Assembly (NCBI RefSeq): GCF_000069945.1
Contig: NC_010545.1
Span: 2,305,220 to 2,369,219 of the forward strand
Length of the DNA: 64,000 bases
Origin: Corynebacterium urealyticum DSM 7109
GTDB lineage: Bacteria > Actinomycetota > Actinomycetes > Mycobacteriales > Mycobacteriaceae
Reading direction: 5' to 3'
Numbering within the stretch: the first letter of the stretch is position 1; the number at the start of each line of letters is the position of its first letter. A program made the position numbers and the translations under genes. Below, piece after piece: positions 1-7,782 of this stretch. Under the pieces are notes generated by a model, which was not told the DNA's origin, did not search any database, and saw only the letters and a list, made by a program, of their open reading frames with translations.

Positions 1-350
1 CGGGCGACCAGCAGCACCGGGAAGACCGGCGCCACAACGGCGAGCACCGTGCCCGCGAGGAAGAGCAGCATCGCTGCGGCGTAGACCTGCCGCAGACTAA
101 AACGCTGCATGATGTAGCCGGTCATCGGGATCACCACGGCCATCGTCAGCATGAAGCTGGTGACCAGCCACTGCGCGACATCCGCGGTGATCTCGAAGTA
201 GCCCATCAGCACCGGCAACGCGACCGAGAGAGTGGTCTCGTTGAGGATGACCACGAAGGCCGCGGCGACGAGCACGCCGATCAGGAGCTTCGCGTTGGGT
301 GCGGGTGTGTCGGCGGTGTGTGTGCCGCTGTTTTCGGCGCCGGTGCTAAT
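1..350 (-). CDS. MFS transporter, DHA2/EmrB-QacA type (partial)
   Basis: This is the N-terminal ~116 codons of a drug:H+ antiporter-type MFS permease; the rest lies left of the window. The translation has a short polar N-terminus, then a first helix ending in an N-E-T-T-L-x-V-A-L-P motif typical of DHA2 helix 1, then a second and a third helix (TSFMLTMAVVIPMTGY and beyond). The gene follows pspA closely and the two may be co-transcribed. The reading frame has no ATG near its start. The best-placed start is ATT at 348-350, six bases after GGAG at 357-360; the next in-frame GTG (273-275) would cut into helix 1. A sequencing error of ATG is possible. The substrate cannot be told. Confidence 0.8.
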   Translation of the reverse strand, partial: MSTGAENSGTHTADTPAPNAKLLIGVLVAAAFVVILNETTLSVALPVLMGYFEITADVAQWLVTSFMLTMAVVIPMTGYIMQRFSLRQVYAAAMLLFLAGTVLAVVAPVFPVLLVA

Positions 351-359
351 GGCTTTCTC

Positions 360-1106
360 CTATTGTTCGAGTTCTTTATTTTTCTCCATGTCAGCGCGAA
401 TCTCCGCGAGTCGGGAGCTGGCCTTGACGTCGCGGCCAGCTTCCGCAATCTCGGTCATGCGGTCCTGAACCGAGCCCTCGACAAGCTCCTGGGCGCCCCA
501 CGCATTCGCGTAACGGGATTCGATCTTATCCCTGACCTTGTCCAGGGTCGGGACGGCCTCATCCGGGGCGAGGGCGGCGTCGTTCATGGAGGCCATCGAC
601 TTATTCGCGGTCTCCTGCATCTTCGCCTGATCGGCCTGCGCGCGCAGCTGGTTGATCTGGTTCAGCTGGTCCTGCAGGCGGGTTTCGGACTCCTGCTGCT
701 GACGTTGTGCTTCCTCCGCGCTCCGGGACGCCGCCGCGTGCAGCTCCTTGGTTTCCTCAAGCTGCTGCTCGACGGTGACGAGCTTAGAGGCGAAGAGTTC
801 CGCGGTCTGGTTCAGCTCCGTGGCGCGATTGGCGTCGCCCCCGGACTGGGCCTGGTCGGCCTGCTGGAGTGCGACGCGGGTCTTTTCCTGCAGCTCGGTC
901 GCGTCCTTCTGGAGACGGTTGAGCTTCATCTCCAGCTGGTTGCGGTTACCGATGACGCTGGCTGCGTGCTCGGTGATCTTCGCGTGCTGCTGGCGGGCGG
1001 CCTCCTCGGCCTGACGGATCTGCACCTTGGGGTCGGCGTTCTCCTCGATCTTCGTGTCGAAGGACGCCATCAGGTACTTCCAGCCCTTGGAAAATGGATT
1101 AGCCAT
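360..1106 (-). CDS. pspA: PspA/IM30 family envelope stress protein
   Basis: Encodes a 248-aa cytoplasmic, almost wholly alpha-helical coiled-coil protein of the PspA/Vipp1 (ESCRT-III-like) family, which oligomerises on the inner face of the membrane and limits damage. The N-terminus (ANPFSKGWKYLMASFDTKIE) matches the family amphipathic helix, followed by long helices rich in Q, E, A and K. Start chosen at ATG 1104-1106 because GAGGAG lies 8 bases upstream; a longer frame to 1160 has no such site. Its stop overlaps the Shine-Dalgarno of the MFS gene downstream, so the two may be co-translated. No pspB/pspC genes are beside it, as is usual in actinobacteria. Confidence 0.9.
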   Translation of the reverse strand: MANPFSKGWKYLMASFDTKIEENADPKVQIRQAEEAARQQHAKITEHAASVIGNRNQLEMKLNRLQKDATELQEKTRVALQQADQAQSGGDANRATELNQTAELFASKLVTVEQQLEETKELHAAASRSAEEAQRQQQESETRLQDQLNQINQLRAQADQAKMQETANKSMASMNDAALAPDEAVPTLDKVRDKIESRYANAWGAQELVEGSVQDRMTEIAEAGRDVKASSRLAEIRADMEKNKELEQ

Positions 1107-1178
1107 AAGTATCGCTCCTCTAGTAGGTCGTGCGCCCCAGAGTAGACACGAATGGCTCACCGTGACCGCGCAGCGGCC

Positions 1179-1206
1179 AAGAAAAGAGCCCGCGCGGGGC
1201 GCGGGC
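1179..1206 (-). terminator. Rho-independent terminator of the thioredoxin gene
   Basis: A perfect 8-bp stem (GCCCGCGC / GCGCGGGC, 1188-1206) with a 3-base loop is followed on the minus strand by TCTTTTCTT. It lies 20 bases after the thioredoxin stop and separates that gene from pspA. Confidence 0.85.
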
Positions 1207-1226
1207 CACGGAGCGGAAAGGTGGGC

Positions 1227-1613
1227 TTAGCCCTCCTGCTGAGCCTCAGCCTGCTTCATCTGCTCCTCGACCTGCTTGCGGACCTCGTCCATGTCCAGCT
1301 GCTCGGCCTGGGAGATGAGGTCGTTGAGGGCCTCCTTCGGCAGCATGCCAGCCTCGCGAGCCAGCAGGACGCCGTCGCGGAACATCATGATCGTCGGGAT
1401 GGACTGGATCTGCAGGGCTGCGGCGAGCTCCTGGTTAGCCTCGGTGTCCACCTTGCCGAAGGTGACCTCCGGGTGCTCCTCGGAGGTGGCCTCGAAGATC
1501 GGGCCGAAGCGCTTGCATGGGCCGCACCATTCTGCCCAGAAGTCCAGCAGGACGATGCCTTCCTTGCCGACGGTCTCCTGGAAGTTCTCGCCAGTGATTT
1601 CCTTCGTAGCCAT
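1227..1613 (-). CDS. Thioredoxin
   Basis: A 128-aa thioredoxin: thiol-disulfide reductant of cytoplasmic proteins. The canonical active site WCGPC is near residue 30 (FWAEWCGPCKRFGP) and the cis-Pro loop is QSIPTIMMF. After the fold there is a ~20-residue charged helical tail (QLDMDEVRKQVEEQMKQAEA...) not found in minimal thioredoxins. Start at ATG 1611-1613, with AAAGGAAA just upstream; the frame runs on to 1682 without a better start. A SigH-type promoter lies about 90 bases upstream, which suggests induction by disulfide or heat stress. It has no reductase neighbour; trxB is near 54 kb. Confidence 0.93.
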   Translation of the reverse strand: MATKEITGENFQETVGKEGIVLLDFWAEWCGPCKRFGPIFEATSEEHPEVTFGKVDTEANQELAAALQIQSIPTIMMFRDGVLLAREAGMLPKEALNDLISQAEQLDMDEVRKQVEEQMKQAEAQQEG

Positions 1614-1702
1614 GATCTTTCCTTTCGCTGAATGCGTTGTATTTTCCGCCCGGGGTATCTGCCCGGCGCGGTGAGTATTCATCGTTTCTTTCTGCCCCGT
1701 GC

Positions 1703-1729
1703 AACGTCGGGTGCAGTTTGCTTTATTCC
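1703..1729 (-). promoter_or_regulatory. SigH-type promoter for thioredoxin
   Basis: On the minus strand GGAAT (1729-1725) is followed after 19 bases by GTT (1705-1703). This fits the actinobacterial SigH/SigR pattern GGAAT-N18/19-GTT, which controls thioredoxin genes in this group. Assignment rests on this match and on the gene function. Confidence 0.6.
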
Positions 1730-1765
1730 ACGGTCGGCGCAGAAAACATGAGTTACTTTGTTTTT

Positions 1766-2278
1766 ATGAGCATTCCGAACGCATCTTTCGCTGAAGCAGC
1801 GCCGTCTGCCACCTATAAGGCATGGAAGAAGCTAGCCAAGAAGCCGGCCGGCAACCGCCTATTCTCCGTATTCGCAGCCTTCAAGGCACCGTACTTCCTC
1901 ACCGTTTTGCCATATGTCAAGGATCTGCGCCCAGGCTACTGCCAGGTCACCGCGCCGAAGTGGTGGCTGGTCCAGAACCACATCGGCACCTTCCACGCCA
2001 TTGCTGCCTGCAACCTCGCGGAGGTCGCGATGGGCATGCTCGCCGAGGCCTCCGTGCCGAGCACCCACCGCTGGCTGCCGATGGGCATGGAGGCGAAGTA
2101 CCTGAAGAAGACCACCGGCCGGCTGACCGCCACCGCGACCGCCGAACTGCCGGACTTCTCCACCATCACCCGTGAGACCGGCGGCCAGGAGGTCCCGGTG
2201 AAGATCCACTTCGAGGACTCCGCCGGCGTGGAGTCCACCTACGCGGAGATCAAGATCTGGGTCACCGCCAAGAAGTAG
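1766..2278 (+). CDS. Hotdog-fold protein, DUF4442 (PaaI-like thioesterase type)
   Basis: A 170-aa soluble protein resembling DUF4442 hotdog-fold proteins, possible acyl-CoA thioesterases. Recognisable features are a basic N-terminal helix (TYKAWKKLAKKP), a PYF-x-x-x-P-Y-V segment, the central H-I-G-T-F-H-A-I-A-A-C-N-L-A-E segment that forms the hotdog helix, and a beta-rich C-terminus. An in-frame ATG at 1748 would add six residues; neither start has a clear Shine-Dalgarno. Divergent from the thioredoxin gene and convergent with the ABC ATPase gene. The real substrate is unknown. Confidence 0.75.
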   Translation: MSIPNASFAEAAPSATYKAWKKLAKKPAGNRLFSVFAAFKAPYFLTVLPYVKDLRPGYCQVTAPKWWLVQNHIGTFHAIAACNLAEVAMGMLAEASVPSTHRWLPMGMEAKYLKKTTGRLTATATAELPDFSTITRETGGQEVPVKIHFEDSAGVESTYAEIKIWVTAKK

Positions 2279-2284
2279 GCCCCG

Positions 2285-3100
2285 CTAGCCCTGGAAGGCG
2301 AACCAGCGGCCACCCACCCGGTGCAGCTCGACGTCCATGTCGTAGAGCTCCCCGAGCTTCTCGGCAGTCAGCGCCTCGTCCACCGGACCGCTAGACAAGA
2401 TGCGCCCGTCCTTCATTAGCAGCACGTCCGTCGTGGACGCCGCGATCTCCTCCACATGGTGCGTGATCAGCACCGTCGCCACCTCAGGCCGGGCCTGACG
2501 CAGCCGGTCCACGACGTGCAGCAGGGTCTCCCGCCCCGGCAGGTCCAGGCCCGTCGAGGGCTCATCCAACAACAGCAGCTCCGGCTCCGTCACTAGGGCC
2601 CGGGCGATCAGCGTGCGCGCCCGCTCCCCCTGGCTCATCTGCGGCCAGCGCCGATCGGTGCGGCTGCCCATCCCCACCAGCTCCAGCAACTGGGTGGTGC
2701 GCTGTTTCATCTTTTCGGTGTAGTCGAAGCGCTGCACATAACCATTCGATCCGGACACCCCAGAAAGCACCGCCTCGTAGGCCGTGATGTCCCCCAGGTT
2801 CTTCCGCGGGTCCACGTGCCCGATGCGTTTGCGCAGTTCCAGGGTGTTGACCTTGCCCATCTGCTCGCCGAGGATCTCGACGGTCCCGGTGGTGGGGAAG
2901 GACTGCGCCCCCATCAGCTTGAGCATGGTCGTCTTGCCCGCCCCGTTGGGCCCGAGGATCGACCAGTGCGTGCCCACGGGGACCTTAAGGTCAATCCCGG
3001 AGATGAGGTCCTTCCCATTGCGGGTCACGGCCACCCCCGAGATGGCGATCGCCGCCGGCCGCTCCCCCGTCGCTGCAGTGTTCGCGTCGCTGTGATCCAT
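2285..3100 (-). CDS. ABC transporter ATP-binding protein (single, no permease nearby)
   Basis: A 271-aa single ABC ATPase domain. Walker A is GPNGAGKTT (about residue 52), the signature is MSQGERART and Walker B is ELLLLDEPSTGLD, with an ITHHVEE H-loop. The signature MSQGE departs from LSGGQ, as in ModF/YlmA-like cytoplasmic ATPases. No membrane subunit lies beside it, so its partner or non-transport role is unknown. It converges on the DUF4442 gene with 6 bases between the stops. Confidence 0.88.
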   Translation of the reverse strand: MDHSDANTAATGERPAAIAISGVAVTRNGKDLISGIDLKVPVGTHWSILGPNGAGKTTMLKLMGAQSFPTTGTVEILGEQMGKVNTLELRKRIGHVDPRKNLGDITAYEAVLSGVSGSNGYVQRFDYTEKMKQRTTQLLELVGMGSRTDRRWPQMSQGERARTLIARALVTEPELLLLDEPSTGLDLPGRETLLHVVDRLRQARPEVATVLITHHVEEIAASTTDVLLMKDGRILSSGPVDEALTAEKLGELYDMDVELHRVGGRWFAFQG

Positions 3101-3162
3101 GCCTCATAACCCTACGCGCCCGGCCAGACACGCCCGCGGGTCACCCTTCCCCTTCCCCGTTT

Positions 3163-3192
3163 CCGCGCCGGGGCGCGGTGTTTTTCTCTTTT
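3163..3192 (+). terminator. Hairpin with T-tract between crcB and the ABC ATPase gene
   Basis: CCGCGCC-GG-GGCGCGG (3163-3178) is followed on the plus strand by TGTTTTTCTCTTTT. Both neighbours are on the minus strand, so the T-tract faces the wrong way for them. It may stop antisense transcription, or the hairpin may end crcB without a U-tract. Confidence 0.45.
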
Positions 3193-3700
3193 ATGAGGAC
3201 GTCAGGGCGAAACCCAGCCCCCATGCCGCGCAGGCCGCCCCGAGCATGCCCACGGCCACCAGGGCGGCCACCGCGTAGCGGCAAACCACCGCGTAGCGGC
3301 AAACCACGGCGTAGCGGCAGCCCGCCGGGCGCGGCGACGCGACAGGATCGTCGGCCTGAGGGGCTACCAGGAAGTCGGTGACCAGCCCGACCGCCACGGT
3401 GGAGAAAGTGGTGAAGCCGCCCAGGAAGCCGGTGCCTGCCACCAGCACGGCCGTGGCCCCACTCACCGAGAGCGATCCCAGCGCAAGCTCGCCGAGCGCA
3501 TCATGTCCCTCCCCCGCGCCAGTGGTCGCGCCCATGAGCAGGCCCAGCACAAGACTGCCGAGGGTGTTGATCACCGCGAGGCTCCCCAGGGCGGGCAGGT
3601 GGCGTTTTAGCCAGCTATCCACGCCCCATCGGGCGAGCGCGCCCAAGCCACCGGCGATGGCCATCAGCAGCACCGCACCTGTGCCAGCCCCCGCCATCAT
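3191..3700 (-). CDS. crcB: Fluoride channel CrcB/FluC, second of pair
   Basis: A 169-aa four-helix membrane protein of the Fluc family, which exports fluoride ions as dual-topology dimers. It shows the N-terminal GGLGALARWG motif and the core GTGFLGGFTTFSTV motif that builds the central sodium site and the fluoride pore. It overlaps the upstream crcB copy by 4 bases (ATGA type), suggesting the two proteins form a heterodimer. It is longer than the usual ~125 aa because of a C-terminal insert with three copies of C-R-Y-A-V encoded by an 18-bp tandem repeat. No fluoride riboswitch was recognised. Confidence 0.9.
   Translation of the reverse strand: MMAGAGTGAVLLMAIAGGLGALARWGVDSWLKRHLPALGSLAVINTLGSLVLGLLMGATTGAGEGHDALGELALGSLSVSGATAVLVAGTGFLGGFTTFSTVAVGLVTDFLVAPQADDPVASPRPAGCRYAVVCRYAVVCRYAVAALVAVGMLGAACAAWGLGFALTSS
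3272..3320 (-). repeat. 18-bp tandem repeat inside crcB
   Basis: Two perfect 18-bp copies (3272-3289, 3290-3307) and a partial third (3308-3320) of CGCGTAGCGGCAAACCAC. They encode repeated C-R-Y-A-V-V just before the last membrane helix. The unit length keeps the frame, so copy number could vary without killing the gene. Confidence 0.85.
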
Positions 3701-4308
3701 GCGTCACCCCCATGGGCGCCCTGGCCAGGCTGTCCGCCCCGCCGCTGGCTGGCGGCGCGGCCGGTAGCGATGCCGGCCGCGGCCGCGCACACGCCCAGCA
3801 CGATCGTGGCCGCGAAATAGCCGAGGACGGCGGTGGCGCCGGCGTCGTCAATAAAGGCGACAGCACCGGCGAGCGCAGAGTAACTGGTGAACGCCCCGCA
3901 GAAACCGGTACCGAGCAGGAGCTTCTCCCGCCCCGCGAGGAGGCGGCCGCGGCGTGCGGAAACACCAGCTCCCGTAGCCGCACCAGGACCCTGGAAGAAC
4001 GCGCCGACAAAACCGAGCAGGCCTGCGCCGAGCACATTCGCGGCAAGCAACCCCCACTGCGCAGCCAGCCCGCCCCCATCGGTGCTGAGCGCATCGGTGA
4101 GCACCCAGCGGGCCAAAGTGCCGAGCAGGCCGCCGGTGAACACGAGCAGAGCGCCAATCACGCTGTTCAGCGTACCGGCGCCCAAAAAATGCGAAAACTC
4201 GCCCCACAGCCAACTGCGCGGCTCACTGCGCTGCAGTACACCGCGGTGCCGCTCGAGGGCACAGGCTGGCGGGGCGAGTTTCGGGGAAAGAGCGGGGGAT
4301 AAACCCAC
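3697..4308 (-). CDS. crcB: Fluoride channel CrcB/FluC, first of pair
   Basis: A 203-aa frame holding a four-helix Fluc domain: GGLLGTLARW near residue 60 and GTGFCGAFTSYSAL near residue 133. The core would be ~150 aa. The first ~45 residues (GTG start at 4308) are not typical of the family, and an in-frame TTG or GTG near residues 42-50 could be the true start. An insert after helix 2 (AFFQGPGAATGAGVSARRGR) is unusual. The 4-base overlap with the second crcB points to a co-translated heterodimer. Confidence 0.85.
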   Translation of the reverse strand: MGLSPALSPKLAPPACALERHRGVLQRSEPRSWLWGEFSHFLGAGTLNSVIGALLVFTGGLLGTLARWVLTDALSTDGGGLAAQWGLLAANVLGAGLLGFVGAFFQGPGAATGAGVSARRGRLLAGREKLLLGTGFCGAFTSYSALAGAVAFIDDAGATAVLGYFAATIVLGVCAAAAGIATGRAASQRRGGQPGQGAHGGDA

Positions 4309-4314
4309 CGCTAC

Positions 4315-4863
4315 TTAGGCCTCCTTGACCGCGGAGACGTCGAAGTTCAGGGTGATCTTCTCGGAGACCAGGACACCGCCGCCGTCGAGGGCGGTCTGCC
4401 AGGTCAGGCCGAAGTCCTTGCGGTTGATGGTGGTCGCACCCTCGAAGCCGATGCGGGACATGCCCCACGGGTCGGTGACCTCGCCGTTGAAGTCGAAGTC
4501 GATGGTGACGGACTTGGTGACGTCCTTGATGGTCAGGTCGCCGGTGACCTTCAGGCCGTCCTCGCCGTTGGCCTCGACCGCGGTGGAGTTGAAGGTGATC
4601 TTCGGGAACTTATCCACCTCGAAGAAATCAGAGGTGCGCAGGTGGCCGTCGCGGTCGGCGTTACCGGTATCGATGGAGGCGACGTCGATCTCGACGTTGA
4701 TTGCCGCGTCCTCGAGGTTCTCCTTGGTGCTAGCGGAGCCGGTGAACTCGGCGAAGTTGCCGCGCACCTTGGTCACCATCGCGTGGCGAGCGGTAAAGCC
4801 GATCTCGGTGTGAGTCGGGTCGATGTTGTAGGTGCCTGCGTAGTCATTCACGGACTTGGTCAT
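4315..4863 (-). CDS. YceI family protein (lipid-binding lipocalin-like fold)
   Basis: A 182-aa YceI-domain protein, a beta-barrel family that binds isoprenoid-like lipids. The typical elements are present: Y-N-I-D-P-x-H-T-E-I-G-F near the N-terminus, a V-E-I-D-V-A-S-I-D-T-G strand, D-x-H-L-R-T-S-D-F-F, and F-x-P-x-I-T-F. There is no signal peptide, so this is probably a cytoplasmic form. Start at ATG 4861-4863 with AAAGGCAAC upstream; the longer frame to 4980 runs through the promoter. Divergent from a MarR gene that could regulate it. Confidence 0.9.
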   Translation of the reverse strand: MTKSVNDYAGTYNIDPTHTEIGFTARHAMVTKVRGNFAEFTGSASTKENLEDAAINVEIDVASIDTGNADRDGHLRTSDFFEVDKFPKITFNSTAVEANGEDGLKVTGDLTIKDVTKSVTIDFDFNGEVTDPWGMSRIGFEGATTINRKDFGLTWQTALDGGGVLVSEKITLNFDVSAVKEA

Positions 4864-4951
4864 TGTGTTGCCTTTCGTGGCGGCGGCTGCGTTGTTCCGC
4901 CGTAGTGATTTTTCCTTTGGGACGTCAGGCTCCAGCCTGGCGTTGATCTCA

Positions 4952-4980
4952 ACCATAGGCCGATGTAGGTGATGTGTCAA
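4952..4980 (-). promoter_or_regulatory. Housekeeping promoter of yceI
   Basis: On the minus strand TTGACA (4980-4975), 17 bases, then TATGGT (4957-4952). The leader to the YceI start is about 80 bases. The region is AT-rich and shared with the MarR gene, so a MarR operator may be here; no clear dyad was seen. Confidence 0.65.
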
Positions 4981-5011
4981 CTACTTAGAAATATGTTTAA
5001 ATGAATGCATC

Positions 5012-5653
5012 ATGACCAGGAACAATTCACAGCTGACGCCCCAGGGTGGCACGGGAACACCGGCGCCCCTGGGAGCGAAGCACAATGCGAAGGACGGTAC
5101 GGCACAGCCCGAGACCCAGCAGGCAGTCCCGAACCCAGCACAGGACGTGCGCTGGCTCACCGACGAGGAGCAGCAGGTCTGGCGCCAATGGCTGGACCTC
5201 GGCGCCCGCATCACCAATGCGCTCAGCCGCGAACTGCAGCTCGACAGCACCATCTCGCTGGCCGATTACGAAGTGTTGGTCAACCTCTCGGAGTCGCCGG
5301 ATCACCGGCAGCGCGTCGTGGCTCTCGCTGAGGCCATCAAGTGGGAGCGCTCCAGGCTCTCCCACCAGATCACCCGCATGGCCAAGCGCGGGCTCGTCCG
5401 CCGCGAGGCCTGCGATAAGGACGGCCGCGGCGCATTCGTGATCCTCGAGGAGCACGGGTTGGAGGCCATCACCGCCGCCGCACCCGGGCACGTCGAAGCC
5501 GTGCGCCACATGATGTTCGACGGGCTGAGCGCAGAGCAGCTCGCCGCCTTCCGGGACGTGCTCGCCCACATCGAGCCGCAGGTCGCGGACCAGGAGGAAC
5601 GCATCGCCGCAGCCCTGGCCACCAAGCGCAGGCGCGGCAAGGCGCAGAGCTAA
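5012..5653 (+). CDS. MarR family transcriptional regulator
   Basis: A 213-aa winged helix-turn-helix repressor-type protein. The first ~45 residues are a low-complexity extension (Q, G, P, A), then comes a MarR domain. Its dimerisation helices hold W-L-T-D-E-E-Q-Q-V-W, the recognition helix region is WERSRLSHQITRMAKRGLV, and the wing follows with R-E-A-C-D-K-D-G-R-G-A-F-V. The divergent arrangement with yceI suggests it controls that gene or itself. The ligand is unknown. Start at ATG 5012 has only a weak Shine-Dalgarno (CCAGG is downstream). Confidence 0.85.
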   Translation: MTRNNSQLTPQGGTGTPAPLGAKHNAKDGTAQPETQQAVPNPAQDVRWLTDEEQQVWRQWLDLGARITNALSRELQLDSTISLADYEVLVNLSESPDHRQRVVALAEAIKWERSRLSHQITRMAKRGLVRREACDKDGRGAFVILEEHGLEAITAAAPGHVEAVRHMMFDGLSAEQLAAFRDVLAHIEPQVADQEERIAAALATKRRRGKAQS

Positions 5654-5659
5654 GTAGAG

Positions 5660-7180
5660 CTAGCCAGCGCGGTACTCGGAGAACTTCGAGTACTGGAGCT
5701 GGTGAGCCACCACCACGGTGCCGATCGGGCCACCACGGTGCTTCGCGAGGATGATGTCCGCCTCGCCGGCGCGCTCGTGATCGCGGTTCGCACTATCCGG
5801 GCGGTTGATCAGCATGACCATGTCCGCATCCTGCTCCAGCGAACCGGACTCACGCAGGTCGGAGATGCGCGGCAGTGCGTCGTCGCCACGGCTCTCCACG
5901 CCACGGTTCAGCTGGGAGATCGCCACGAGCGGGACATCCACCTCCTTGGCCAGCAGCTTCAGCTGGCGGGAGAACTCGGAAACCTCCTGCTGGCGGGACT
6001 CGACCTTCTTACCCGAGCTCATGAGCTGCAGGTAGTCGACGACGATTAGCCCGATATCGTGCTGTTGCTTCAGGCGGCGGGCCTTCGCGCGGATCTCCAT
6101 CATCGTCAGGTTCGGGGAGTCATCGATGAAGATCGGGGACTTATCGATCTCCCCGATGCGGCGGGTCAGCCGCTCCCAGTCGTCCTCCTCCATCTTGCCG
6201 CCGCGCATCGCGGAGAGGTGCACCTCCGCTTCGGCGGAAAGGATGCGCATCATCACCTCGGACTTACTCATCTCCAGGCTAAAGAGCACGGAGGCCTTGT
6301 TCTGGCGGATGGAGGCCGAACGCATGAAGTCCAGCGCCAGGGTGGACTTACCCACACCAGGGCGCGCCGCGACGATGATCATCTGCCCGCCGTGCAGCCC
6401 ATTGGTGAGGTCATCCAGATCCTGGAAGCCGGTGGCAATGCCCTTGGCAGTGCCGCCCTGGGACTCGAGCTCGTCGATCTCATCCAGGGTGGGGTCCAGC
6501 AGGCGCTCGAATACCTCGTAGTCCTCGCTGGTCGCAGAGTTCGTCAGCGCGAACATCTCCTGCTGGGCGTTGTCCACCACGGACTCCACCTCAGCGCCCT
6601 CGATGCCGGAGTAGCCCAGCTGCACAATGCGGGTGCCCGCGGTCACGAGCCGGCGCAGCGTGGCCTTCTCCTTGACCAGGTTGGCGTAGTAGCCCACGTT
6701 CGCACTGGTCGGAGTCTTGGACATGATGGACTGCAGGTACGGCGCGCCGCCGATCTGCTCGAGCTTGCCATCCCGGTCCAGGCGCCCGGCGACGATGACC
6801 GGGTCGACCTCCTTGCCCTCGCCATAGAGGCGGACGATGACGTCGAAGATCGTCTGGTGGGCGGGACGGTAGAAGTCGTCCATGACGAGGACCTCGACGA
6901 CCTCGCTGATGGCGTCCTTGTTCATCAGCATGCCGCCGAGCACGCCCTGCTCCGCCGCGACGTTCTGTGGCATCTCGCGGCCCAGATCCTGGAATTCTTC
7001 ACGACGTCCACCCGAACGCCCGGATCGGCGCTGGCCGGATCCGAAGTTATTGCGGGCGGGCGCGGCAGAGCTCCACGCACCCCCACCGCTATCCGGGTGC
7101 GGGGCGTGGTCCTCCTCCGGTGGTGGCGGCAGGAGTTCTGCGCCGTCGTCGAAAGACATTCCACCCATGTTGCTCTCCAT
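5660..7180 (-). CDS. dnaB: Replicative DNA helicase DnaB
   Basis: A 506-aa hexameric replicative helicase that unwinds DNA ahead of the fork. After a ~65-residue Gly/Arg-rich N-terminal stretch there is the DnaB_N domain (P-Q-N-V-A-A-E-Q-G-V-L-G-G-M), a linker helix, then the RecA-like C-terminal domain. This has Walker A RPGVGKST (about residue 270), Walker B LIVVDYLQLM, and the ISQLNRGVE and DLRESGSLEQDAD motifs. No intein is present although this family often carries one. Start at ATG 7180, with GGAGG upstream. It converges on the MarR gene. A cluster of DnaA boxes lies directly upstream. Confidence 0.97.
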   Translation of the reverse strand: MESNMGGMSFDDGAELLPPPPEEDHAPHPDSGGGAWSSAAPARNNFGSGQRRSGRSGGRREEFQDLGREMPQNVAAEQGVLGGMLMNKDAISEVVEVLVMDDFYRPAHQTIFDVIVRLYGEGKEVDPVIVAGRLDRDGKLEQIGGAPYLQSIMSKTPTSANVGYYANLVKEKATLRRLVTAGTRIVQLGYSGIEGAEVESVVDNAQQEMFALTNSATSEDYEVFERLLDPTLDEIDELESQGGTAKGIATGFQDLDDLTNGLHGGQMIIVAARPGVGKSTLALDFMRSASIRQNKASVLFSLEMSKSEVMMRILSAEAEVHLSAMRGGKMEEDDWERLTRRIGEIDKSPIFIDDSPNLTMMEIRAKARRLKQQHDIGLIVVDYLQLMSSGKKVESRQQEVSEFSRQLKLLAKEVDVPLVAISQLNRGVESRGDDALPRISDLRESGSLEQDADMVMLINRPDSANRDHERAGEADIILAKHRGGPIGTVVVAHQLQYSKFSEYRAG

Positions 7181-7320
7181 CGTGCCTCCGCGTGCTTAAT
7201 CAGGCTCGGTTATCACCCTAGCCAGCGCTGCGGACAAACCCGATTCGGCGGCCCAGAGCGTTCTAATTCTTGTTCTTCAGATGACTGACTCGGGGCCGAT
7301 CCAGCGCGCATTCGGAGGAG

Positions 7321-7623
7321 TTATCCACAGGCGATTGTGGATAGCTCTGTGTATGGCGTGTGGATGATGTGTGGACAAATCCACAAGCCCCAGGTCAGCT
7401 TGTGGATGAACTGTGGATCAGCCTGTCCATAACCCTCTGTGCGCCCTATTTCTGCAGGTAGAGAGCTTTTCCAAAAACCTGCCGAGAAGCAGACCCCCCT
7501 GTGGATAACTCGCGAAAATGCCTATAAGTGCAGCTCAATATGGCGTGTCCCCCACAACCTTCACCCACCGCTAGACCCCCCGAAATTACAAGTTTTGGGA
7601 CGCCCCGCAGGCAGTTATCCACA
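7321..7623. promoter_or_regulatory. DnaA-box cluster upstream of dnaB
   Basis: Three perfect TTATCCACA boxes occur: 7321-7329 (+), 7500-7508 (-) and 7615-7623 (+). Single-mismatch boxes lie at 7336-7344, 7359-7367, 7370-7378, 7401-7409 and 7412-7420. The first six boxes fall within 100 bases. The cluster lies 140-440 bases before dnaB and about 56 kb from oriC. It contains no gene. It could regulate dnaB or titrate DnaA. Confidence 0.75.
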
Positions 7624-7654
7624 TCCTTGCCCACACCGCGCAAGGCCCTTGAAT

Positions 7655-7692
7655 ACACCAAGCCCCCGGCGGGATCATTCCCGGCCGGGGGC
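7655..7692 (-). terminator. Hairpin terminator, probably of the rpsF-ssb-rplI operon
   Basis: A perfect 9-bp stem GCCCCCGGC (7662-7670) / GCCGGGGGC (7684-7692), followed on the minus strand by TTGGTGTATT. It lies about 300 bases after the rplI stop, leaving a long structured region between gene and terminator. Confidence 0.55.
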
Positions 7693-7782
7693 CTCGTGCT
7701 TGCTGTTGTCTATGTTTGCGTTCCGGCGTTCATCGCAGCAGCGCCGCTCGCCTGTGCGGCGGCCTGCACACCAGCCAAAACG

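Noticed and set aside
3101..3190. Fluoride riboswitch for the crcB pair
   Set aside because: This lies downstream, not upstream, of the pair, and no switch-like fold was seen before 4308 either.
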